Source of the DNA: Vibrio splendidus
GTDB taxonomy: Bacteria > Pseudomonadota > Gammaproteobacteria > Enterobacterales > Vibrionaceae
Direction of reading: 5' to 3'
NCBI RefSeq assembly: GCF_003345295.1
Contig: NZ_CP031055.1
Span: 3,348,001-3,412,000 of the forward strand
Length of the DNA stretch: 64,000 bases
The translations under genes were made by a program, and so were the position numbers. Shown one piece after another: positions 42,483-51,969 of this stretch (its first letter is position 1; each line of letters begins with the position of its first letter). Below the pieces are notes generated by a model that saw only the letters and a program-made list of their open reading frames with translations, was not told the origin of the DNA and did not search any database.

Positions 42483-43474
42483 TGACGAATATTACCATTA
42501 CAGATTTGCCGTCAGACATATACTACCAGCGAGAATACTCTGCGCTATATGAAGGCGATGGTGAACATTTTGAATTTCAGTATGATGAGGATAGCTCTTA
42601 TGTTCGGTTTAGTGCTTTAAAACGTCCAATCCGAAGTGTTGCTGGGCAAGATATCGCTGAAGAGTTGTATGACTTAGAAACACCTTACGGTTACGGAGGT
42701 CCAATTTCTAACTCTTCAGATACGTTATTTTTACAGCGTGCATTTAGTGCCTACAGAGAGCATTGCAAAGCTCAGAACATTGTGTGCGAGTTCATCCGTT
42801 TTCACCCTTTTAATACTGTCGGTGAAATGCCGTCGTTATTTGACATGCATTATCCTGAGCGCCAAGTCGTTATTGTTGACCTTGAAAAGAACACAGAAGA
42901 GCGCCGAAAATCATACTCAAAAACAACAAGAAACATCGTTAAGAGAGCTGAGAAAAACTTATCTGTCGATACAACATCAGTACAACTCTCTGATTTTATG
43001 GAGATGTACTACGAAACAATGAAGAAAAACTCAGCCAGTGACTTTTTTTACTTCCAAGAAAACTACTTCAATGATTTGAATGCTTTAGATGGTGTGTCTT
43101 TACTCGCCACAAAGAAAGAAAGTACATATGCTTCAGTGGGCTTTTTCATGTGCGGTAAAGAACTCGCGCACTACCACTTGTCTGCTAATAATCAGGATAT
43201 CGCCAAGGAAAATGGCAATTATTTGCTACTTGATGCCGCTTTTGAGCATGCTAAAAGCCAAGGTTGTCGTTACATGATGCTAGGTGGAGGTCGAACATCT
43301 TCTCCTGACGACAGTTTGTTCAAGTTTAAGTCGAAATTCTCATCTTTAACGATGCCATTTTATATTGCAGGGTTGGATTTTTTGCCCGAAAAACGCCAGA
43401 TGTTGAATCAAATATGGATTGACCAAAGTAAAGATTCTACTACTCCGAAACTATTCCAGTTATACCGAGCTTAG
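42479..43474 (+). CDS. FemAB/GNAT-like acyltransferase
   Basis: A 331-residue protein with a FemAB-like double GNAT fold: YGYGGPISN, then ERRKSYSKTTRNIVKRAEK and the end segment MMLGGGRTSSPDDSLFKFKSKFS. By position it should acylate the 4-amino group, the step done by LegH in Campylobacter, but LegH is an unrelated hexapeptide protein. It might instead attach an unusual acyl group such as an amino acid. Confidence 0.7.
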   Translation: MMTNITITDLPSDIYYQREYSALYEGDGEHFEFQYDEDSSYVRFSALKRPIRSVAGQDIAEELYDLETPYGYGGPISNSSDTLFLQRAFSAYREHCKAQNIVCEFIRFHPFNTVGEMPSLFDMHYPERQVVIVDLEKNTEERRKSYSKTTRNIVKRAEKNLSVDTTSVQLSDFMEMYYETMKKNSASDFFYFQENYFNDLNALDGVSLLATKKESTYASVGFFMCGKELAHYHLSANNQDIAKENGNYLLLDAAFEHAKSQGCRYMMLGGGRTSSPDDSLFKFKSKFSSLTMPFYIAGLDFLPEKRQMLNQIWIDQSKDSTTPKLFQLYRA

Positions 43475-43482
43475 AGGTAACT

Positions 43483-44484
43483 ATGACAAACAAGACTTTT
43501 ATTATCGCAGAAGCCGGTGTTAACCATAATGGCGATATTCAATTGGCAAAACGGTTGATTGACGTAGCAGCTGAAGCTGGAGTTGATGCTGTTAAATTTC
43601 AAACTTGGAAAACCGAGCTGCTCGTTACAGAAGATGCAAAAATGGCAGAGTATCAAATTGAGAATACTCAAGTCGAGGAATCTCAATTTCAAATGCTAAA
43701 GCGCCTTGAGCTTAGCTATGATGATTTCTTTGAGCTAAAAGACTACTGTGATAATAAAGCAATTACATTCATGTCGACTCCAGATGAAGAGCAAAGCGCA
43801 ACCTTTTTAGATGGCTTGCAAGATGTTTTCAAAATTGGTTCTGGAGAGTTAACAAACATTCCTTTTCTTCGCCATATTGCACAATTTAAAAAGCCAGTCA
43901 TTCTTTCTACTGGAATGAGCTATCTAGCAGAAGTAGAGCAAGCCCTAAGTGTTTTAGTTGAAGGAGGGTTATTGCTATCTGAAATTACAGTTTTACATGC
44001 GACTACCGATTACCCGACGGCACCCGAAGATGTAAACTTGAAAGCGATGAAGACATTAGAACAGGCTTTTCCAGGTATCCAAGTCGGTTATTCAGATCAT
44101 ACGTTGGGAATTGAAGTACCTGTGGCTGCAGTTGCGCTAGGCGCATCTATCATTGAAAAGCACTTTACGCTTGATCAGAACATGTCCGGCCCGGATCATA
44201 AAGCAAGCCTTAGTCCTGAACAGCTAACAGCTATGGTTCGAGCGATACGAAATGTTGATGTCGCTTTGGGGCATGGTTTTAAGATACCTACTGTGATCGA
44301 GAAAGAAAATCGAAAGATAGTAAGGAAGAGCATTGTAGCCGCTGTTGATATTATGGAAGGAACAGCAATTACTGAAGACATGCTCTCTATCATGAGGCCA
44401 GGTGGCGGTTTAGCGCCTAGCCGTTGGAATGAAGTGATTGGTACTCCAGCTCGCAAGTCATATAAAGTTGGAGAACTTATATGA
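43483..44484 (+). CDS. legI: Nonulosonic acid synthase (LegI/NeuB-like)
   Basis: A 333-residue enzyme condensing phosphoenolpyruvate with a hexosamine derivative. It has FIIAEAGVNHNGDIQLAK, KFQTWKTE, the GSGELTN segment and a C-terminal SAF antifreeze-like domain (RKSIVAAVDIMEGTAITEDM). AGGTAA upstream. It overlaps the epimerase gene by 4 bp. Confidence 0.9.
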   Translation: MTNKTFIIAEAGVNHNGDIQLAKRLIDVAAEAGVDAVKFQTWKTELLVTEDAKMAEYQIENTQVEESQFQMLKRLELSYDDFFELKDYCDNKAITFMSTPDEEQSATFLDGLQDVFKIGSGELTNIPFLRHIAQFKKPVILSTGMSYLAEVEQALSVLVEGGLLLSEITVLHATTDYPTAPEDVNLKAMKTLEQAFPGIQVGYSDHTLGIEVPVAAVALGASIIEKHFTLDQNMSGPDHKASLSPEQLTAMVRAIRNVDVALGHGFKIPTVIEKENRKIVRKSIVAAVDIMEGTAITEDMLSIMRPGGGLAPSRWNEVIGTPARKSYKVGELI

Positions 44485-45647
44485 TAAAAAAGATTTGTGT
44501 GGTCACGGGAACTCGAGCTGAATACGGAGCGCTAAGATGTTTACTCCGTAGAATTCAGTTAGATTCTGATTTAGAGCTCCAGCTAATATCGACTGGAAGC
44601 CATTTGTCGCATGAATTTGGTTATACCCAGAATCAAATTGAAGCGGATGGTTTTGAAGTATCAAAAAAGATTGAGATATTACTGTCTTCAGATTCCCCTG
44701 TTGGTGTTAGTAAGGCTATGGGGTTAGCTCAAATTAGCTTCGCAGAAGCATTTGATGAACTCAAACCTGATATTTTGATTATTGTTGGTGATCGTTATGA
44801 ATTACTTCCGATAGCGTCTGCAGCTAATATTGCACGGATACCCATAGCTCATGTCAGTGGAGGTGAGTTAACCGAAGGTGCGATTGACGATCAAATTCGT
44901 CATGCTTTGACTAAGCTCTCAAATGTTCACTTCACTGCAATGGAAGAATATTCAAATCGCGTTGTTCAAATGGGAGAGCAACCTAGTACAGTTTTCACTG
45001 TAGGAGAGATCGGTTTAGATAACCTCCTAAGTATGAACTTGTTAGGGAGAGACGAGTTTGAAGATTCTATTGACTGTCAGTTGAAGAAGAAAAACTTACT
45101 TTTTACTTACCATCCAGTAACTTCAAACTCAATTGAAGAGACTCTGGCTGACTTTGAAGAGATATTGTCAGCACTCGATTGCCAAGAAGATACACTTATT
45201 ATATTTACGAAATCGAATGCAGATGTAGGCGGAAGAGCGATAAATCAATTAATTGATGAATACTGCGCTCAGAATACAGATAAAGCCATCGTTTTTTCTT
45301 CTCTTGGACAGCTTCGTTATTTATCGGCCTTACAATTTGTTGATGCGGTGATTGGGAACTCTTCGAGTGGAATTTGGGAAGTTCCTTCTTTTAAAACAGC
45401 GACGATTAATATCGGTGATAGGCAGAAAGGTCGTGTCATTGCTGATAGCACGATTAATATTGATGCGAGTACCGATGAGCTCTTACTTGCCTTAGACAAA
45501 GTATACTCGGATGATTTTATTCGATTATTGCCTAATGTTATTAACCCATATGGTGATGGAAATAGCTCTGGTAAGGTCATCGAGATTATCAAATCGTTAG
45601 ATTTGAAAGGGCTGACTCGAAAATCGTTTTATGATACAGATAAATAA
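44481..45647 (+). CDS. legG: Hydrolysing UDP-GlcNAc-type 2-epimerase (LegG/NeuC-like)
   Basis: A 388-residue GT-B-fold enzyme with CVVTGTRAEYGALRCLL, VGDRYELLPIA, HVSGGELTEGAIDDQIRHA and GNSSSGIWE. It removes the nucleotide and inverts C2 to give the free hexose used by the synthase. In the legionaminic route this precedes the synthase step. Confidence 0.92.
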   Translation: MIKKICVVTGTRAEYGALRCLLRRIQLDSDLELQLISTGSHLSHEFGYTQNQIEADGFEVSKKIEILLSSDSPVGVSKAMGLAQISFAEAFDELKPDILIIVGDRYELLPIASAANIARIPIAHVSGGELTEGAIDDQIRHALTKLSNVHFTAMEEYSNRVVQMGEQPSTVFTVGEIGLDNLLSMNLLGRDEFEDSIDCQLKKKNLLFTYHPVTSNSIEETLADFEEILSALDCQEDTLIIFTKSNADVGGRAINQLIDEYCAQNTDKAIVFSSLGQLRYLSALQFVDAVIGNSSSGIWEVPSFKTATINIGDRQKGRVIADSTINIDASTDELLLALDKVYSDDFIRLLPNVINPYGDGNSSGKVIEIIKSLDLKGLTRKSFYDTDK

Positions 45648-45674
45648 CGAGTAAAAATAACTCTAGGTAATTAT

Positions 45675-46733
45675 ATGAGCCATAGTTGGAAAAAAATTCT
45701 AATTCAGCCATCAACAACGTTGATCGAAGCTCTGAAAGTGATCAATACAGAAGCATTAAGAATTGCCGTTGTGGTTGACGAAGATAAGAAGCTACTAGGT
45801 GTGCTGACCGATGGCGATATACGAAGAGGGCTGCTTGAAAATCTTCCTTTAACAACGGAAGTAGTTGAGGTGATGAATAAACAGCCCATCGTCGCAAAGT
45901 TGGGAACGCCTTGCGATGATCTGATTGCGGTAATGGAGTCTAAAGAGATTTTATCCATACCGTTAGTTGATGATAACGGAGTCGTTGTTGGTTTAGAGAC
46001 ACTTCAACATGCACTTAGCCACCCCGAGCTAGCTAACCCTGTCTTTATCATGGCTGGGGGGTTTGGAACTCGTCTGCGCCCTTTAACTGATACTTGCCCT
46101 AAACCAATGCTCAAAATTGGTGATAAGCCTATTTTGGAAACAGTTATACGAAGTTTTATTAAGGCTGGTTTTGTGAACTTCTATATATCAACACACTATA
46201 TGCCAGAACAAATCCAAGATCACTTTGGTAATGGCGATGAGTATGGAGTCTCTATTCGATATGTTCATGAGGAGCAGCCTTTAGGTACAGGGGGAGCTTT
46301 AGGGTTGTTGCCAGATGACCTTCCTAAAGAGTTGCCAATTATTATGATTAATGGGGATGTGTTAACCAAAGTAGACTTTAATCGTTTACTAGAGTTTCAT
46401 TTAGAAAATGATGCAGACGCAACTATGTGTGTTCGAGAGTATGACTATCAAATCCCTTATGGTGTAATTAATGGAGAAGGTAATAAAATCACAAGTATGG
46501 TTGAAAAGCCCGTTCAACGATTCTTTGTTAATGCTGGTATTTACGTGGTATCTCCTCGAATTATAAACTCTGTCCCAAAAAACTATAATATTGATATGCC
46601 GACTCTGTTAGAGCAGCATATGAAAGAAAGAGAAAAAGTCCTAATGTTTCCTATTCATGAGTATTGGTTAGACATAGGACGTATGGATGACTTCAACAGA
46701 GCGCAGGCTGATATTCATGCATTGGGAATGTAG
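45675..46733 (+). CDS. CBS-domain nucleotidyltransferase (PtmE-like)
   Basis: A 352-residue protein. Residues 1-115 contain two CBS motifs (VLTDGDIRRGLL), and residues 120-350 a sugar-phosphate nucleotidyltransferase (MAGGFGTRLRPLTDTCPKPMLKIGDKP). In Campylobacter PtmE makes GDP-GlcNAc for the legionaminic route. Its presence favours the GDP-linked legionaminic pathway over sialic acid. Confidence 0.85.
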   Translation: MSHSWKKILIQPSTTLIEALKVINTEALRIAVVVDEDKKLLGVLTDGDIRRGLLENLPLTTEVVEVMNKQPIVAKLGTPCDDLIAVMESKEILSIPLVDDNGVVVGLETLQHALSHPELANPVFIMAGGFGTRLRPLTDTCPKPMLKIGDKPILETVIRSFIKAGFVNFYISTHYMPEQIQDHFGNGDEYGVSIRYVHEEQPLGTGGALGLLPDDLPKELPIIMINGDVLTKVDFNRLLEFHLENDADATMCVREYDYQIPYGVINGEGNKITSMVEKPVQRFFVNAGIYVVSPRIINSVPKNYNIDMPTLLEQHMKEREKVLMFPIHEYWLDIGRMDDFNRAQADIHALGM

Positions 46734-46735
46734 TT

Positions 46736-47434
46736 ATGTTAAATGATAAGAAGATAATGGCATTTATTCCCGCTAGAGGTGGGAGTAAACGTTTACCTAG
46801 AAAAAATGTTCTTCCTTTAGCAGGTAAACCGCTAATTAATTGGAGTATAGAGGCAGGAAAAAAGAGTCAATATATAGATCGTGTATTTGTCAGTACTGAT
46901 GATAAAGAGATTGCGGATGTTGCTTGTCAATTGGATGCTGAATTGCCTGAGCTGAGGCCTGCTGAACTAGCCTCTGATACTGCAAAAACAGAAGATGTTT
47001 TGCTTTATAGTTTAGAAAAATTTGCACCTGACGTTGATGTTGTGGTCTTACTTCAACCGACATCTCCTCTACGAACAGCTGAACATATTGATGAAGCTCT
47101 AGAGCTATTCATGGAACAGGAAGCATTTTCAGTTGTATCTGTTACGCCTTGTGAACATCCCCCTCTTTGGTCTAATACACTGCCTAAAGATAATTCTATG
47201 GGTGACTTTATTAGACCTGAGGCTCTATCAAGATCTCAAGACATAAGTCAATATTATCGACTCAATGGAGCTATTTACATCTTTAATGTGAAAAAGCTCC
47301 GTGAATACAATGAAATACGTTATACATCAGAGACCTATGCTTACGTGATGGATAGTGATGTTTCATTTGATATCGATACTGAAATCGATTTTGACTTGGC
47401 TCAGTTTTTTATGGAAAGGTCTATTTTGCGATAA
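46736..47434 (+). CDS. legF: CMP-nonulosonate synthetase (LegF/NeuA-like)
   Basis: A 232-residue enzyme activating the nine-carbon sugar with CTP. It has FIPARGGSKRLPRKN, the STDDKEIADVA segment, LLQPTSPLR and SFDIDTEIDFDLA. Last gene of the operon; its 3' end overlaps the convergent transferase gene by 14 bp. Confidence 0.92.
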   Translation: MLNDKKIMAFIPARGGSKRLPRKNVLPLAGKPLINWSIEAGKKSQYIDRVFVSTDDKEIADVACQLDAELPELRPAELASDTAKTEDVLLYSLEKFAPDVDVVVLLQPTSPLRTAEHIDEALELFMEQEAFSVVSVTPCEHPPLWSNTLPKDNSMGDFIRPEALSRSQDISQYYRLNGAIYIFNVKKLREYNEIRYTSETYAYVMDSDVSFDIDTEIDFDLAQFFMERSILR

Positions 47435-48419
47435 ATTCCTTTATGTTGTTGCTTAACATCTGTTCCTTTAATTCCAATTCAAAAGCCTTATCAGGATAGT
47501 GACTCGAGATTGAATATATTGGCATTTTGGGGTAGAGAAGTCGACATGAGAACATCACGGTTGAGAATGTCCCGATAAGTGATGATAGATTTATTTTTTT
47601 GTCGATAAGCTCTATTTCTAAAGGGTACTCACTACAATGGTACTTTACTTTCCCCGATTTAATTAGCGCATCACGGACTGATTGTTTTTCTGTTCGATGA
47701 GGAAAGTAAAGGATCTCTCTTTGTGCATCATGTGAAACCTTTAATATCTCTGCTAAATATTCATCGATAGTTTTTTGGTTTTTGTCACCAATGGCACCTT
47801 GACCAATAAAGCCTATTGGAGCCTTTTCATCATACAGTGCGGGGTGCCCATATTTACTCTTTAGGCTTTCCAGAGAATTTTTATGTATGGTGAACTTACC
47901 GGGTTTTAAATCAAACATAGTAAATATTTCTAGATTGTCAGATTGAGCTAAGCGACCTACCGGCTTGCTACCATTACAACGAACGACAAAATCTTGAATT
48001 AGACGAGGTCGATAAAATTCACTCTCTGTGAGAATGAAATTTTTGTACTCAAGAAGTGTTAATGTACCGTCATCAAAATAGATTTCTTTGTCGATGGGAA
48101 GGTTCCGAATAAGTAACTTCGTCCACCAAGCGTTATACTCAGCATAAAAAAAGTGAGACAGCCTTTTTGTATTAAGGATCTTTTTAACTTCTTTAATTAC
48201 TTTAGGAAATACAAAGCTTCTGTTTCCTCGCTCGATTTCAATGACATGATCCCAATCTTTTAGGTTTACGATTTTTCGTTGTTGAGTTAGCCCGTGAGTG
48301 CCATTTTGATTCATGAGAACTAGAATGTTATTTTTGCAGCGCAAGTGTTCTCGAGCTTCAACAGCACAGATGTACTGTAATGGAGATGTCACTAAGAAAA
48401 GGTTCATACTAATACTCAT
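47421..48419 (-). CDS. Candidate nonulosonic-acid (sialyl-type) transferase
   Basis: A 332-residue GT-B-like protein opening with NLFLVTSPLQYICAVEA, as GT52 and polysialyltransferase families do. It has the two motifs shared by bacterial sialyltransferases: D/E-D/E-G (FDDG, residues 115-118) and an HP-like pair (YFPHR, H241, where Pro precedes His), and a late S/T cluster (FSTVMFS). It would transfer the CMP-activated sugar made by 40128-47434 to LPS. Met5 (48407), right after the waaA stop, is an alternative start. Confidence 0.7.
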   Translation of the reverse strand: MSISMNLFLVTSPLQYICAVEAREHLRCKNNILVLMNQNGTHGLTQQRKIVNLKDWDHVIEIERGNRSFVFPKVIKEVKKILNTKRLSHFFYAEYNAWWTKLLIRNLPIDKEIYFDDGTLTLLEYKNFILTESEFYRPRLIQDFVVRCNGSKPVGRLAQSDNLEIFTMFDLKPGKFTIHKNSLESLKSKYGHPALYDEKAPIGFIGQGAIGDKNQKTIDEYLAEILKVSHDAQREILYFPHRTEKQSVRDALIKSGKVKYHCSEYPLEIELIDKKINLSSLIGTFSTVMFSCRLLYPKMPIYSISSHYPDKAFELELKEQMLSNNIKEFIAK

Positions 48420-49674
48420 TAACTAATGTGGTTGTTTTATCTAAAGAACCGCTATTTTCGGTCATAAACTTAAGAAGCTTTCTTGATTGCTTGTAGCGTT
48501 CCTCATGCTCTAAGAGCAATCTAGATATATCACTTCCCAAGCTCTGAGGGGTTGATACTTGGATTGCTCCAATATCAATTAGGCTTTCAACAATAAATGA
48601 AAAGTTATAGTAGCTTGGTCCTGTGATAGTAGGGATACCTAAAGCTGCTGGCTCCAGAACATTATGTCCTCCGACTTCATTTCCTATTAAACTGCCACCC
48701 ATGAAGCACACGTCGCTAGCGCCTAGAAAAGTTAGCATTTCACCTATTGTATCCCCGAGGAATACTTGGACACTTTCTTCAATCGGTATTTTTGATGTAC
48801 GCCTAGTGGTTTTAAATCCTTCATTAGCACATAGATAAAATACATCATTAAATCTTTCAGGATGTCGGGGAACTAATACAAGTAATGCGTTAGGAATATG
48901 CTCTAAAATATGTTTGTGCGCATTCAAGGCTAGAACATCTTCGCCTTTGTGTGTGCTTGCTGCAATCCAAATAGGACGTTCGCATCCGAGGCGTTGACGT
49001 AGTTTAGTGCCTAGTCGTTTGGATTGAGGTGATATTTCAATATCAAATTTGATCGAGCCAGTGATTTTTAACTTATCTTGAGGTACACCTAAAGACTGGA
49101 AGTGTTCAGCATCAGTTTTATGTTGGCATAGTACTTGAGTCAAACATGGCTCGATGATGTTAAAAATTGGTTTGAATTTGGCGTAATTGTCACGAGATTT
49201 TTGGGATAACCTAGCATTTACAATGGTAACAGGGATACCAAACTTGTTTACTTCATAAAGTGTATTTGGCCAAAGTTCAGTCTCTATTATCAACATCTTA
49301 CAAGGCTGAGTTGCTTTTAAAAAAGATCGAACAGCAAAGGCAAAATCTATCGGCATGTAGCGATGTTCGACCAAAGAACCAAGCTTTGAAATTTGTTCCG
49401 CGCCGGTACTTGTTGTTGTTGTAACTAAAATAGGTTGTGTCGGATTTTCATTTTTCAATGCTTTAATTAATGGGGTAGCGGCGATGCACTCACCTACTGA
49501 TACTGCGTGAATCCAGATCGGGCGATCATTTGATTTTAGTTTCTGGATTATCCCAAAATGTTCTTTCCAACGATTTCCAAATTTTGGCTTGTTTGGCTTG
49601 CTTCTATAGAGCCCAAATAATAGTACAGGGGAAACTAAAGTGAGAAATAGAGTGTAAAGCGTGCGAATTAACAT
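48409..49674 (-). CDS. waaA: Kdo transferase
   Basis: A 421-residue GT30 enzyme with one N-terminal membrane anchor. It has GNRWKEHFGI, IWIHAVSVGE, IIETELWPN and GGHNVLEPAALGIPTI. It adds Kdo to lipid IVA; in bacteria with KdkA it adds a single Kdo. It overlaps waaF by 7 bp. Confidence 0.96.
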   Translation of the reverse strand: MLIRTLYTLFLTLVSPVLLFGLYRSKPNKPKFGNRWKEHFGIIQKLKSNDRPIWIHAVSVGECIAATPLIKALKNENPTQPILVTTTTSTGAEQISKLGSLVEHRYMPIDFAFAVRSFLKATQPCKMLIIETELWPNTLYEVNKFGIPVTIVNARLSQKSRDNYAKFKPIFNIIEPCLTQVLCQHKTDAEHFQSLGVPQDKLKITGSIKFDIEISPQSKRLGTKLRQRLGCERPIWIAASTHKGEDVLALNAHKHILEHIPNALLVLVPRHPERFNDVFYLCANEGFKTTRRTSKIPIEESVQVFLGDTIGEMLTFLGASDVCFMGGSLIGNEVGGHNVLEPAALGIPTITGPSYYNFSFIVESLIDIGAIQVSTPQSLGSDISRLLLEHEERYKQSRKLLKFMTENSGSLDKTTTLVNEY

Positions 49675-50723
49675 GAACTAACCGTAATCGCTTCAAGTCT
49701 TTGAATACTAGAGAGTACTTGTGCTGGTGATAGCTCACTCAAGCACTTGAGATGGTTAAATTGACACTCACGCTTAAAACAAGGTCGACAGGCAATATCG
49801 GTATGTACGATTTCAACTTTCTTTGCTAAAGGTGGCGTGTATTTGGGTGATGTGGACCCATAAACTGCTACGACTTTACAACCAACCGCGGCAGCAACAT
49901 GCATTAAGCCAGAATCATTCGCGACTACAGTTTGACATGCTCCAAGTAAGTCAACGGCTTCAATCAGACTCGTCTGACCCGCTAATACATGTATATTGTG
50001 GCGTAGACCTTCAGGTACCAATGCCTTAATATTATTACAAGTTTCGAAATCTTTCTGTGAACCAAACAGCCAGACTTGTTTGTTTAGTTTACTCATTGCA
50101 GTTGCAACTTCTGCGTAGTGCGTTTCAGGCCATTTTTTTGCAGGGCCAAATTCTGCCCCAGGGCAAAGGCCGATGATACCGCCATCTAGATCTAGGTTGA
50201 ACTTTCTAATGGTTGCGAGTTGCTCTTTCTTGTCAATGGTTAAAGCTGGTCGAGGTAAATGTTTAAGTCCACCAAGTGAGCTAGAATCAAGCATATTTTC
50301 TTTAGGGTGTGCTAATGCGACATAGCGTTCGACCATATATTGAAACGACTTTTTATTTGGTCGAAGGTCGTTCAATAGTCCATAGCGCATTTCCCCCTTC
50401 CATCCCGTTCGTTTTGGGATATTAGCAAACCAAGGGATGAGCGCCGACTTTGCTGAATTGGGACAAATGAAAGCTTGGTCGTATTGAGTTGCTCGTAGTG
50501 TCTTACCCAAAGCACGACGACCAAGGAAATTGAACTCTCCATGGCCGATAGGCATATCAATTGCTTGGTTAATTTCTGGCATACGCTCCAAAATGGGTTT
50601 ACACCAATTTGGAGCGATAACATCTATAATCGCGTCTGGATATTGTTGCTTCAGTGTTGTGTATAGAGATTGAGACATCACCATGTCACCAACCCAAGAG
50701 GGCCCTATTATCAGGATTTTCAT
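49668..50723 (-). CDS. waaF: Heptosyltransferase II
   Basis: A 351-residue GT9 enzyme: ILIIGPSWVGDMVMSQSLY, GLCPGAEFGPAKKWP and the ANDSGLMHVAAAVG donor site. The C-terminal Cys-rich stretch (ACRPCFKRECQ, then CL) is typical of WaaF. It adds the second heptose. It overlaps the ligase gene by 4 bp. Confidence 0.95.
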   Translation of the reverse strand: MKILIIGPSWVGDMVMSQSLYTTLKQQYPDAIIDVIAPNWCKPILERMPEINQAIDMPIGHGEFNFLGRRALGKTLRATQYDQAFICPNSAKSALIPWFANIPKRTGWKGEMRYGLLNDLRPNKKSFQYMVERYVALAHPKENMLDSSSLGGLKHLPRPALTIDKKEQLATIRKFNLDLDGGIIGLCPGAEFGPAKKWPETHYAEVATAMSKLNKQVWLFGSQKDFETCNNIKALVPEGLRHNIHVLAGQTSLIEAVDLLGACQTVVANDSGLMHVAAAVGCKVVAVYGSTSPKYTPPLAKKVEIVHTDIACRPCFKRECQFNHLKCLSELSPAQVLSSIQRLEAITVSSC

Positions 50724-51955
50724 GATGTTATGGTCTCTGGTTTGATATTGTTTGAATAGGCGGCCCCAAAAAATATTGCAGTGCCTATTGTGTAATAAAG
50801 AATACCTGAATGGTGTGCGAGGTAATGTTGAGTCAAGCTAAAACCAATCACTGATGTTATGTGGACAATGCCCGCGACTGCAAAAAAGTATTGGTTATCT
50901 CTAGAGCCTGATTTTTGAACTTTTTTCCATAATAGATAGAGCGGAATGCCAAAGAAGGCAAGCATAGCGAATAATCCAATCAATCCTTTTGTTTGAAGCT
51001 CTTCAAAAAACTGGTTGTGAGCTCGTTTATAATTTAAAACACTTTTGTCAACTAAGCCTTTTTCTACCTGCTCTTTTTTTGCTTGTTTTACGCCTTCAAA
51101 ACCTTGACCGAATATGGGCTTGTCTAAAGCTGAATAAGTCGCTGATTTCCACATCTCTAAACGAAAGCCTGAAGATGTTTGAGAATCGTTGTTTTGATAT
51201 TCATGAATGTCTGAAATCATAGAGCTGATTCTGGGCTCAATAGTAGGGTAAGAGAAAATCACTACAGCAACTATTGAAAATACAGATATCGCTTTAGAGC
51301 GAAAAGAAAAGTAGTTTCTATAATAATAGAATAAACAAGCAATGATTAAAGGAAGCAACAACCAAGCTCCACGGGCTCCCGCAAGTAGAGTTGCAGATAA
51401 TCCAAGGATTGTGCTTATCATTGATACTAAAACCAACGCACGATCTTGAGTATGCTTCGCATAAATTAGAGATACAATGGACAACAAAGCTAGAGAAGAG
51501 GCTATCCCACCTGCTTGAATTACCATGTATCCATTGTCAATAAATGCTCGGCCCCCTGAGCTTATAAAATCATAAATCGCAAGGACTCCTGCAATACTCG
51601 CACCTAAGCATATGGAGTGAAAAATTATTTTTATTGAAGGGGGAGTAGTCGAAATAAATAGCATTATAATGGCTGCAAATATGACACGGGTAGGCATATC
51701 TAATTGGCCTAAATCACCACCATAAATTATTAACGATAATGCAGTGACCACAAAATAACCAAGCAGGGCACAAATCGCTGCTTTAATCTCAGGGTTGCTT
51801 TTATGGCGAATAGTCCATGGTAAAGAAAACAAAGCAACCAATAGAAGAGGGGTCGCCGCAAGCTTATAACTAGAACCCGTTAATAGTAAACACGAAAAAA
51901 ATACCCCAGAAACAAGTGAACTGGCGTTAAAGCGAATATTGGAGGATATTGTCAT
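50720..51955 (-). CDS. waaL: O-antigen ligase (WaaL-type)
   Basis: A 411-residue inner-membrane protein with about 11 membrane helices and the Wzy_C-type periplasmic loop (QGFEGVKQAKKEQVEKGL, then AHNQFFEELQTKGLIGL), including the conserved AHNxxxE motif. It joins the O-unit polymer to lipid A-core. A Wzy polymerase is less likely, given the position between lpxM and waaF. Confidence 0.85.
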   Translation of the reverse strand: MTISSNIRFNASSLVSGVFFSCLLLTGSSYKLAATPLLLVALFSLPWTIRHKSNPEIKAAICALLGYFVVTALSLIIYGGDLGQLDMPTRVIFAAIIMLFISTTPPSIKIIFHSICLGASIAGVLAIYDFISSGGRAFIDNGYMVIQAGGIASSLALLSIVSLIYAKHTQDRALVLVSMISTILGLSATLLAGARGAWLLLPLIIACLFYYYRNYFSFRSKAISVFSIVAVVIFSYPTIEPRISSMISDIHEYQNNDSQTSSGFRLEMWKSATYSALDKPIFGQGFEGVKQAKKEQVEKGLVDKSVLNYKRAHNQFFEELQTKGLIGLFAMLAFFGIPLYLLWKKVQKSGSRDNQYFFAVAGIVHITSVIGFSLTQHYLAHHSGILYYTIGTAIFFGAAYSNNIKPETITS

Positions 51956-51969
51956 TTCTGGTCTTGTTC

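Noticed and set aside
50720..51955. Wzy O-antigen polymerase
   Set aside because: The AHNxxxE loop is shared by Wzy and WaaL, but the place between lpxM and waaF and the absence of a flanking O-unit cluster favour the ligase.
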